Source: Frankiales bacterium (GTDB taxonomy: Bacteria; Actinomycetota; Actinomycetes; Mycobacteriales; SCTD01). Taken from it: DNA of 6,451 bases. The translations under genes and the position numbers were made by a program. The DNA lies in NCBI GenBank assembly GCA_025465145.1, contig JAODNS010000028.1, positions 1-6,451 of the forward strand, written 5' to 3'. Below are positions 1-6,195 of this stretch, in pieces (positions within the stretch are counted from its first letter, which is position 1; the number at the start of each line of letters is the position of its first letter). The notes under the pieces were generated by a model. That model made no database searches, was not told the DNA's origin, and saw nothing but the letters and a program-made list of their open reading frames with translations.

Positions 1-3000
1 TCGGCGGGGCCGCCGGAGGAGCCGCCGTCACCGGGGCGACCGGGCGGACCGCCGAGGCGGCGTTCCCGCGGAAGACCTCGAGCTCGGTCACCGTCACCGA
101 GGTGGGGTAGCCCGCGACGGTCCCGCAGGCCGAGGGCTGCGCCGGGTCGGCCTCCTCCTCGAGGCTGTACTGCGTGTTGCCGGTGCACTGGCTGGTGCGG
201 ATGACCATGCGCACCGCGTCCGCGGTGACCGGAGCGGCAAGCTTCACCTCACGGGCGATCAGGTCCGGAGCGACCGGCCGCGGCCGCTGCGCCGGGAAGA
301 AGTTCGCCGGGCTGCGGTAGATCGTCGAGAAGGTCTTCCCGCCGTCCTTGCTGGCCTGCAGGTCGAACGCACGGACGCCCAGGAAGCGACCCTCGACCTC
401 GGTGCCGCCCTCCGGCAGCGAGCGGGCCGGGTGGTGCAGGGCGCTGACCGCGATCCGGTCGAACGTCTGCTTCGGGCGCCCGAACTTCACGGTGATCTCG
501 CGACCCGCGACCGGCTGGCCGGTGAAGGCGCCGTTCGTGTCCTCGTCGTCGTCGACGACCCCGCCGAGGCGGGCGGCGCCGGCGTTGCCGGTGACGGTCG
601 GGCCGTACTTCTTCGACGCGAGGTTCTGGGCCAGGCGGAAGACCTCCGCCTTCGCGCCGGGCGTCATCGTCCGGGTGAAGCGCTGGATCCCGTAGCCCGG
701 CGCTTGCACCGTGAACGTGTAGGTGCCGGCAGTGATGCTCGCCTTGCGGTCCGGCTCCTCGCCGCCGAGCGTCGTGGCCACCGGAGTGCAGCGGGCGGAG
801 TACCTCCCGATGAACACCGAGCCCTTGACCGGCTTGCCGGTGGACGCGTCCAGCAGCGAGAACGTGACGTCGGCGTTCTTGGCGGCGTTCGGCGAGGCGA
901 AGCTCGGCGTCGGGTCGGTGTCGGCGCTGCTCAGCGACTCCGAGCCCTTGCCGAGGCCGCGGCGCGCGAACGCGTCGGCGACGGTGTCATAGTCGCGCTT
1001 GTCGCGCAGCAGCACCGAGGCCAGCTCGACGTTCTTCATGTCGACCATGGACGGCGAACCGTTCATCTGGCCGATCATCGCGTCGAACAGGTACGTGACG
1101 TAGCGGCGGTTGCCGGGGCACTTGTCCCAGGACGGTCCGACCGCGCCGGACACGGTGCGGCCGACGGCGCAGGCCTTCTGCAGCACCTTGTCGTTGTACG
1201 GGTACTGGCTGTTGTACTTCGCGATGAGGGCCTGCCGGACGGTCATCTGCACGGCGTTCCAGATCTCGCCGTCCGCGTGCACCTCCGGCCCGGTGGAGTC
1301 GAAGCCGAAGTCGCTGTAGTTCAGCGGGTTCGTGTCCGGGTTGGCGCTGTAGTCGCGGATGCCCTTGAGGACGTTGCCGGTGGCGTAGGCGCCGAGGGCA
1401 TAGACGTCCTCGCCGCCGGTGCCGGCGAGCCCGAAGGCGTTGAGGTACTCAACGGCGACCAGGTCGCTCCAGCTCTCGCCCATGGAGCCGCCCTGCTGAC
1501 CGGACAGGCCGGTGTCGGGGCCGGCGATGAGCCGGTTGCTGATCGCGTGCGTGTACTCGTGGATGAAGATGCCCGAGTCCAGGTCTCCATCGGCACACGG
1601 CCCGTGGAAGGTCGGGATCGGCTGGAACAGGTACTGGTTCGTGATCCCCGGGACGCCGTCCTGGAGCGTGATCTGGTTGGCGTTGTTGCGCCCGGTCAGC
1701 GGCGACCCCTGCCCGGCGGGACCGCCGGCGGTGTTGGCGGCGGCGAAGGCCTCCTGCGACAGGGCGGCGTTCTGCGTGTTACCTACCTCCGGGTCGAGCT
1801 CGGCGCCGCCCTTGCCGAAGTTGCTGAGCTGCATCGCACCGCGCTTCTCGGTCAGGCCGAGGCGGTAGGCGAAGTCGTGGGTCCGGTTGTGACCGGTGAA
1901 CAGGTTGACGACGGCCGTCTGGATGTCGGACTGGTTCGGCCCCGCGATGCTGGCCGGGTTGCAGTCGGAGGTGTGCCACGAGTCGGTCCACGGCGGCTGG
2001 TACTCACGGGTCGGCGACACCGGCGGGAGGAACGGCGCGCCCGGGGTGAGGGACGAGGAGGCGCGGGCGTCGCTGGTGACGGCGTTGTTGCCGACCGTCG
2101 TGAAGGTGGGCAGGCCGAGGACGGGGTCCGAGTCGTAGGGCAGCGGGCTGCCGTCGGTGTAGACGTAGTCGCAGCCCGTGACGTCCTTCATGAGCAGGTT
2201 CGGGTCGCCCTTCTTGCCCGAGCACGCCTTGTACCGCGTGTCCGGGGCGGCGGCGTCCGTCAGCGGCAGGCGCGGGTTCGAGCCGAAGACGTGGAAGATC
2301 GACGGGCCGCTGTCGGAGCCATCCGTGACCGGACCAGGCAGACCACCCGGGTTCGGCGCCGCGAAGGGCGACGAGATGTAGGAGCCGGCGAAGTTGCTCG
2401 GCTCGGCGATGTCGCCCACGGCGAACGGGCACACCGTCGCGGTGATCTTGTCGGTGGGCAGCACCGGCGGGACGAAGGTGACAGTGCCGGCCTCGGGGCT
2501 TTCGACGGTGTCGAAGGAGCCGACCTGCTTGCCGTTGCGCTGCACCTTCAGGACGATGTCGTTGGGCTGGAACGCGGCGACGACCGCGATCGCGAGGGTG
2601 AGGTCGCCCGGAGCGACCCCGGTGAGCGCGATGGGCGCCGTGCAGCGCTTCGGGTCGATGTTGCCCTGGATGACGCCGGGGGTCCCGGCCGCGGCGGCCG
2701 CCGTCTGCAGGGTCCCGATCGAGCGCGTCTTCGGCGTCGACGGGACGCCCTCGGCGAGCGTGTCGACCGCGTCGCGGCGCAGCAGCACCTTGCCGGTGGC
2801 GGCGTCGACGAAGCCGATGGCCGCGAGCGCGCGGCCGCCCCAGACGTCGGTGATGTTGGTCTCGTAGACCAGCCGGGCGCCCTTGTCGGTCGTCGGCAGC
2901 ACCCGCAGGCGGGTGCGCTGCAGCTGGTGCAGCCCGCTCACGCGCAGGGTCTGGAAGCCCGTGCCGTCGACCTTGCCGAGGCGGACGTCGCCGCGGTCCA

Positions 3001-3652
3001 GGCCGGTGATCCCGGCGTCGCGCGCGGCGGCAAGGACAGCGGCCTCGGGCGAGATGCGCGGGGTGGCGGACGGGAGCGCCCCCAGCACGGAGGTGGGCAC
3101 CAGCGAGCTCGTCACGTACGCGACCGTGCCGCCCGCGCCCACACCGACGCCGACCATGCCGTCCTCGGCGATGCGCAGGCCGTTCATCTTCTGGCGCAGG
3201 ATCACGGCCCAGGCGGTCTTGCTGTCCGGCAGCGTCTCGGCGGAGACCAGCTCGAGGCCGGCGATTGCCGCGGGAGAAAGGCCGTACATCGCGGCGTTCT
3301 GCGTGAGGAAGGTGCGCGCGACGCGCTCCGGCGAGCCGGCGATGCCGGTGGCCAGGAACGCCCTCTCCCGGGTCAGCGTCAGCGGTGTCCCGTACTGCGT
3401 GTACGAGGCCTCGGCTCCGAGGCGGGCGACAGCGGCCTTCGCGGCTGCGAGCGGGGCGAGACGCGGCCCGCGCCGGTCGGCGTCACCGACGGCCACCTCC
3501 GCACCAGGGAAGTCCCCGGAGTCGCCGCCCGCGAGCGGTCGGGACAGATGGGCGGACGGCTGCTCGGCCGCCTGGGAGGCCGGCAGGCCCGCCAGGAGTC
3601 CGGTGAGCGCCACACCGGAGGTGAGGAGCAGAGTGGCGCGACGACGTGACAA
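1..3652 (-). CDS. Secreted fungalysin-family (M36) zinc metalloprotease, 3' end outside window
   Basis: Extracellular zinc endopeptidase made as a preproprotein; 1217 codons are visible and the frame is still open at base 1. I read it by translating the minus strand. Residues 1-29 form a signal peptide (Arg-Arg-Arg, hydrophobic core, Ala-rich cleavage region). Residues about 45-295 look like the FTP/PepSY inhibitory prodomain. Residues about 337-408 are a beta-rich insert bounded by two cysteines (C337, C408). The M36 catalytic domain spans about 480-905: an NLF..HN..HDFAYRLG stretch near 583, NFGKGG, zinc motif HEYTH at 698-702, third ligand E726 in GESWSD, and the family EVHxxGEIW motif with H792. 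After it come a beta-sandwich of carboxypeptidase-regulatory type (about 928-1010), a discoidin/F5-8C-like module (about 1050-1195, C1156 and C1176) and an Ala/Pro-rich run at the window edge. The start is TTG at 3652: the frame has no ATG, GTG or TTG between it and the upstream TGA, and GGAGG lies 8 bases before it. The family call is firm; the outer domain names are inferred. Confidence 0.96.
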   Translation of the reverse strand, partial: MSRRRATLLLTSGVALTGLLAGLPASQAAEQPSAHLSRPLAGGDSGDFPGAEVAVGDADRRGPRLAPLAAAKAAVARLGAEASYTQYGTPLTLTRERAFLATGIAGSPERVARTFLTQNAAMYGLSPAAIAGLELVSAETLPDSKTAWAVILRQKMNGLRIAEDGMVGVGVGAGGTVAYVTSSLVPTSVLGALPSATPRISPEAAVLAAARDAGITGLDRGDVRLGKVDGTGFQTLRVSGLHQLQRTRLRVLPTTDKGARLVYETNITDVWGGRALAAIGFVDAATGKVLLRRDAVDTLAEGVPSTPKTRSIGTLQTAAAAAGTPGVIQGNIDPKRCTAPIALTGVAPGDLTLAIAVVAAFQPNDIVLKVQRNGKQVGSFDTVESPEAGTVTFVPPVLPTDKITATVCPFAVGDIAEPSNFAGSYISSPFAAPNPGGLPGPVTDGSDSGPSIFHVFGSNPRLPLTDAAAPDTRYKACSGKKGDPNLLMKDVTGCDYVYTDGSPLPYDSDPVLGLPTFTTVGNNAVTSDARASSSLTPGAPFLPPVSPTREYQPPWTDSWHTSDCNPASIAGPNQSDIQTAVVNLFTGHNRTHDFAYRLGLTEKRGAMQLSNFGKGGAELDPEVGNTQNAALSQEAFAAANTAGGPAGQGSPLTGRNNANQITLQDGVPGITNQYLFQPIPTFHGPCADGDLDSGIFIHEYTHAISNRLIAGPDTGLSGQQGGSMGESWSDLVAVEYLNAFGLAGTGGEDVYALGAYATGNVLKGIRDYSANPDTNPLNYSDFGFDSTGPEVHADGEIWNAVQMTVRQALIAKYNSQYPYNDKVLQKACAVGRTVSGAVGPSWDKCPGNRRYVTYLFDAMIGQMNGSPSMVDMKNVELASVLLRDKRDYDTVADAFARRGLGKGSESLSSADTDPTPSFASPNAAKNADVTFSLLDASTGKPVKGSVFIGRYSARCTPVATTLGGEEPDRKASITAGTYTFTVQAPGYGIQRFTRTMTPGAKAEVFRLAQNLASKKYGPTVTGNAGAARLGGVVDDDEDTNGAFTGQPVAGREITVKFGRPKQTFDRIAVSALHHPARSLPEGGTEVEGRFLGVRAFDLQASKDGGKTFSTIYRSPANFFPAQRPRPVAPDLIAREVKLAAPVTADAVRMVIRTSQCTGNTQYSLEEEADPAQPSACGTVAGYPTSVTVTELEVFRGNAASAVRPVAPVTAAPPAAPP

Positions 3653-3660
3653 GGCAAGGG

Positions 3661-3665
3661 CCTCC
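3661..3665 (-). promoter_or_regulatory. Shine-Dalgarno site that fixes the TTG start of the protease
   Basis: The minus strand reads GGAGG here, followed by 8 bases and then TTG at 3652-3650. Spacing and sequence are near ideal. No other start codon exists upstream in the frame, and the next one (GTG inside the hydrophobic core) would remove the positively charged end of the signal peptide. Confidence 0.75.
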
Positions 3666-3736
3666 GAGCTCGTTGGGTGCGTATCTCCGGTCTTCGACGC
3701 GGGGCGCCGACCACCTGCCTGCGGAGGGCGATCACA

Positions 3737-3754
3737 AGGTCACAGTCAGGTCAC
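3737..3754 (+). repeat. AGGTCAC direct repeat with 11-base period, candidate operator
   Basis: Two identical 7-base units, AGGTCAC, lie at 3737-3743 and 3748-3754, separated by AGTC. Unit starts are therefore 11 bases apart, about one helical turn. A related unit, GATCAC, lies at 3730-3735, 8 bases before the first GGTCAC. Tandem 11-base units with a G(G/T)TCA core are how PhoP (PHO box) sites look in Streptomyces, so a phosphate-responsive site is one possibility; another tandem-binding response regulator is equally possible. The site ends 27 bases before the nei start and 85 bases before the protease start. The repeat itself is seen directly; its function is inferred. Confidence 0.4.
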
Positions 3755-3781
3755 TGCGGCGCCCCGGTGCACGATGAGCGC

Positions 3782-4687
3782 GTGCCGGAGGGGGACAGCG
3801 TCTGGAAGGCTGCGCAGCGGATGCGCGCGGCGCTGGTCGGCCGGAGGGTCGTCCGCTCCGACTTCCGGGTGCCCCAGCACGCGACCGCCGACCTGTCCGG
3901 CCGGGAGGTGCTGGCGTTCGACGCGTACGGCAAGCACATGCTCACCCGGTTCAGCGGCGACCTGACCCTGCACACGCACTTCGAGATGGACGGCGCGTGG
4001 CAGCTCGTCGGCCCGGGCAAGCGGCTGCCGAGCACCTTCGACGACGAGATCCGGCTGGTGCTGGAGACGGACGGGCCGACGGCGTACGCGCTCCGGATGC
4101 CCGTCCTCGAGCTGCTCGGCACCGCGGACGAGCCGCGGGTCGTCGGGCACCTCGGGCCGGACGTCCTCGGCGAGGGGTGGGACGAGGACGAGGCGGTACG
4201 GCGGCTCGGCGCCGATCCGGACCGGCCGGTCGTCGAGGCCCTGCTCGACCAGAAGAACCTCGCCGGCATCGGCAACCTGTGGGCGGTGGAGACCTGCTAC
4301 CTGCGTGGCGTCTCGCCGTGGACCCGGGTGCGCGACGTCGACCTGCGAGCGGCCGTACGGCTGGCGCGGCGGATGATGCGCCACTCGCTCGAGCACGCCG
4401 GCCAAGTCACCACCGGCGACACCCGCCGCGGCCGTACGCACTGGGTCTACGGCCGGGCAGAACGGCCGTGCCGGCGGTGCGGGACGCCGGTGCAGTTCCG
4501 GGACAGCATGACGGGCGCGCCGTACAGCCGCGAGACCTGGTGGTGCCCGTCCTGCCAGCCGGGGCCGGTCCCGTCGCTGACCGAGCGCCCGACGCGACCC
4601 GGGCTGCGGCGGGGCGTGAACGAGGAGTCGTTCGGCGCCCGGGGCCGGCGGCTGCGCGGCGAGCCCGGGCTGAACCGGGGAAGATGA
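3782..4687 (+). CDS. nei: Fpg/Nei-family DNA glycosylase/AP lyase, copy A (Nei2-type)
   Basis: Base-excision-repair enzyme expected to remove oxidised bases from DNA and cleave the abasic site by beta/delta elimination; cytoplasmic, 301 residues. The GTG start at 3782 is chosen because family catalysis needs proline directly after the initiator: P2 and E3 open the PEGDSVW motif. Starts further upstream would bury them. The catalytic hairpin lysine is K51 in GKH. The helix-two-turn-helix carries LLDQKNLAGIGN with N165 and E170. The zinc finger is C230-x2-C233 and C255-x2-C258, with the usual DNA-contacting arginine at R250. About 43 residues follow the finger, including about ten arginines, a tail lacking in copy B. 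No good Shine-Dalgarno site precedes the GTG, so a leaderless transcript is possible. Copy B starts 21 bases downstream and is roughly half identical. MPEGD[T/S]VW resembles mycobacterial Nei2 more than Fpg or Nei1, a comparison made from memory. Exact substrate is not deducible. Confidence 0.95.
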   Translation: MPEGDSVWKAAQRMRAALVGRRVVRSDFRVPQHATADLSGREVLAFDAYGKHMLTRFSGDLTLHTHFEMDGAWQLVGPGKRLPSTFDDEIRLVLETDGPTAYALRMPVLELLGTADEPRVVGHLGPDVLGEGWDEDEAVRRLGADPDRPVVEALLDQKNLAGIGNLWAVETCYLRGVSPWTRVRDVDLRAAVRLARRMMRHSLEHAGQVTTGDTRRGRTHWVYGRAERPCRRCGTPVQFRDSMTGAPYSRETWWCPSCQPGPVPSLTERPTRPGLRRGVNEESFGARGRRLRGEPGLNRGR

Positions 4688-4716
4688 GCGCCATGACGTG
4701 CGTGCCCCGTGCCTGA
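4684..4716 (+). other. Possible 10-codon mini-ORF bridging the two nei genes
   Basis: The copy A stop TGA (4685-4687) sits inside ATGA, giving an ATG at 4684. This opens a 10-residue frame, MSAMTCVPRA, ending at TGA 4714-4716, just inside copy B, which starts at GTG 4709. A second ATG at 4693 is in the same frame, and a purine run, GGGGAAG (4677-4683), lies 9 bases before it. Copy B has no Shine-Dalgarno site of its own at normal spacing. The frame could pass ribosomes from copy A to copy B by termination and re-initiation. It is short enough to be chance, and nothing suggests the peptide itself has a function. Confidence 0.25.
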
Positions 4717-5557
4717 GGGCGACACCGTCTGGCTCGCCGGCGAGCGGATGCGCGAGGCGCTGGCCGGCCGGGTGCTGACGGTGAGCGACTTCCGGGTGCC
4801 GCAGCTGGCCACGACCGACCTGACCGGACGGCAGGTGCTCGACGTGGTGCCGCGTGGCAAGCACCTGCTCACCCGGGTCGAGGGCGGCCTCACGCTGCAC
4901 ACGCACTTCCGGATGGACGGCACGTGGCACCTGTACGCGCCGGGCGCCCGGTGGACCGGCGGGGCCGACTGGCAGGTGCGGCTGGTGCTGGCGAACGCCG
5001 AGCGGGTCGCGGTCGGCTACCGGCTGCCGGTCGTGGAGCTGCTGGAGACCGCCGACGAGGACTCGGTGGTCGGGCATTTGGGGCCGGACGTGCTCGGCCC
5101 GGACTGGGACCTGGACCTCGCCGTGCGGAACGTGCGCGCGGACGCGGACCGGGAGATCGGCATGGCGCTGCTCGACCAGCGGCTGCTGGCCGGGCTGGGC
5201 AACCTGTACCGGACCGAGGTGCTGTTCCTGCGCGGGCTCACGCCCTGGGTGCGCGTCGCCGACGTGCCCGACCTGCCCGCGCTCGTGGAGGCCGGCCGGC
5301 GGCTCCTGGTCGCAAACCGCGGGCACTGGCAGCAGACGACCACCGGGTCGCTGCGGCGCGGCGAGGACCACTGGGTGTTCGAGCGGTCCGGCAAGCCGTG
5401 CCGGCGGTGCGGCACCCGGATCGTCTCCGCGGAGCAGGGCGAGGCGCCGTACCAGCGGCTGTCCTACTGGTGCCCGCGCTGCCAGCTCGGGCCCGCCCCG
5501 ACGCCGATGGCGTCCAGGCCGCCACGCCCGGTCGGCCGGACGAGGTACACGCCGTGA
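4709..5557 (+). CDS. nei: Fpg/Nei-family DNA glycosylase/AP lyase, copy B (Nei2-type)
   Basis: Second oxidised-base DNA glycosylase with AP lyase chemistry, 282 residues, cytoplasmic. GTG at 4709 gives MPEGDTVW, with the catalytic P2 and E3 correctly placed. The lysine of the catalytic hairpin is K51 in RGKHLL. The helix-two-turn-helix reads LLDQRLLAGLGN with N165 and E170. The zinc finger is C231, C234, C255 and C258, with R250 before the last pair. All key residues are present, so both copies look active. From memory, RGKHL and LLDQR match mycobacterial Nei2 (Rv3297) better here than in copy A, so this may be the orthologue and copy A the divergent duplicate. The C-terminal tail is about 24 residues, with four arginines. 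The region upstream lacks a clear ribosome site, suggesting coupling to copy A. Its TGA overlaps the trmB start by 4 bases (GTGA), so all three genes probably share one mRNA. Confidence 0.96.
   Translation: MPEGDTVWLAGERMREALAGRVLTVSDFRVPQLATTDLTGRQVLDVVPRGKHLLTRVEGGLTLHTHFRMDGTWHLYAPGARWTGGADWQVRLVLANAERVAVGYRLPVVELLETADEDSVVGHLGPDVLGPDWDLDLAVRNVRADADREIGMALLDQRLLAGLGNLYRTEVLFLRGLTPWVRVADVPDLPALVEAGRRLLVANRGHWQQTTTGSLRRGEDHWVFERSGKPCRRCGTRIVSAEQGEAPYQRLSYWCPRCQLGPAPTPMASRPPRPVGRTRYTP
5542..5545 (+). promoter_or_regulatory. Probable ribosome binding site for trmB, inside copy B nei
   Basis: GAGG lies 8 bases before the GTG start at 5554, within the last codons of the upstream nei. Good spacing supports this start over any internal one. 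Confidence 0.5.
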
Positions 5558-6195
5558 CCGTCCGGTCGTACCGGCTCCGCCGCGGCCGCCTGTCCGCCAC
5601 CACCGCGGACGCGCTGGACCGGCTGGGCGCCCTGGTCGTGCCGGTGGACGGCCGCCCGCTGGACGTGGCCGGGCTGTTCGGGCGGATCGCTCCTCTGGTG
5701 GTCGAGGTCGGCAGCGGCATGGGCGAGGCGACCGCCGCCATGGCCGCCGCGGATCCGTCGCGAGACCTGCTTGCTGTGGACGTCCACGTCCAGGGGCTGG
5801 GCCGGCTGCTGCGGCGGGTCGAGGAGGACGAGCTGTCCAACGTCCGGGTGGCCGAGGGCGACGCGATCGTGCTGCTGCGCGACATGCTCAAGGTGGTGGA
5901 CGAGGTGCGCGTCTGGTTCCCGGATCCCTGGCCGAAGGCGCGGCACGTCAAGCGGCGGCTGGTCGGCGGCGCCTTCGCGGACCTGGTCGCGTCGCGGCTG
6001 CGGCCGGGCGGGCTGCTGCACGTGGCCACGGACTGGCCGCCGTACGCGGATCAGGTCCGCGCCGTGCTGACGCCGCATCCCGCGTACGAGGTGGTGCACG
6101 CCGGTGAGCGGTGGGAGCGGCCGGTGACGCGCTTCGAGCAACGCGGGCTGGACGCGGGGCGGCCGTCGTACGACCTGGTCGTCCGGCGGCGCTAG
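5554..6195 (+). CDS. trmB: tRNA (guanine-N7-)-methyltransferase TrmB
   Basis: Transfers a methyl group from S-adenosylmethionine to N7 of guanine 46 in the tRNA variable loop (EC 2.1.1.33); cytoplasmic, 213 residues, a normal family length. The GTG at 5554 puts the conserved N-terminal motif VRSYRLRRGRLS at residues 3-14, as expected. The Rossmann SAM-binding loop is VVEVGSGMGEAT (49-60), with acidic D76 at the end of the next strand. The family signature FPDPWPKARHVKRRLV occupies 122-137. DWPPYA (160-165) and TRFEQRG (192-198) match the conserved C-terminal blocks, and the threonine and glutamate there contact substrate in characterised homologues. The start overlaps the nei stop as GTGA, and GAGG lies 8 bases upstream, so translation is probably coupled. 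The TAG stop overlaps that of the convergent neighbour. No alternative identity is plausible. Confidence 0.97.
   Translation: MTVRSYRLRRGRLSATTADALDRLGALVVPVDGRPLDVAGLFGRIAPLVVEVGSGMGEATAAMAAADPSRDLLAVDVHVQGLGRLLRRVEEDELSNVRVAEGDAIVLLRDMLKVVDEVRVWFPDPWPKARHVKRRLVGGAFADLVASRLRPGGLLHVATDWPPYADQVRAVLTPHPAYEVVHAGERWERPVTRFEQRGLDAGRPSYDLVVRRR

Larger units (their letters stand above)
3653..3781. other. Divergent intergenic region between protease and first nei
   Basis: These 129 bases separate two genes transcribed away from each other, so they must carry the promoters of both. I see the protease ribosome site next to its start and a tandem AGGTCAC repeat at 3737-3754. A weak -10-like hexamer, CACGAT, lies at 3770-3775 on the plus strand. 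It would place transcription start almost at the GTG of nei (3782). No clear -35/-10 pair was found for the protease on the minus strand, and no terminator hairpin is evident. Confidence 0.7.

Noticed and set aside
431..3649. A 1072-codon open frame on the plus strand across the protease region
   Set aside because: It is the antisense shadow of the M36 gene. Its translation is a low-complexity Arg/Val/Gly/Ala mix with no motif, whereas the opposite strand encodes a complete fungalysin catalytic domain.
3743..3756. Inverted repeat CAGT...ACTG within the intergenic repeat
   Set aside because: The arms are only 4 bases and do not extend. The direct repeat explains the pattern better.
3677..3781. 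Earlier ATG start for nei copy A
   Set aside because: It would add 35 residues before the catalytic proline, which must follow the initiator methionine in this family, and would run through the operator-like repeat.
3746..5371. A 541-codon minus-strand frame opposite both nei genes
   Set aside because: The repeated look of its translation (for example similar PxVRVxxH segments) merely mirrors the nei duplication on the other strand. High GC makes long antisense frames common.
4924..5553. N-terminal extension of the trmB frame by 210 codons into nei
   Set aside because: The extension is Arg/Ala/Gly low-complexity out-of-frame nei sequence. The conserved TrmB N-terminal motif begins right after GTG 5554.
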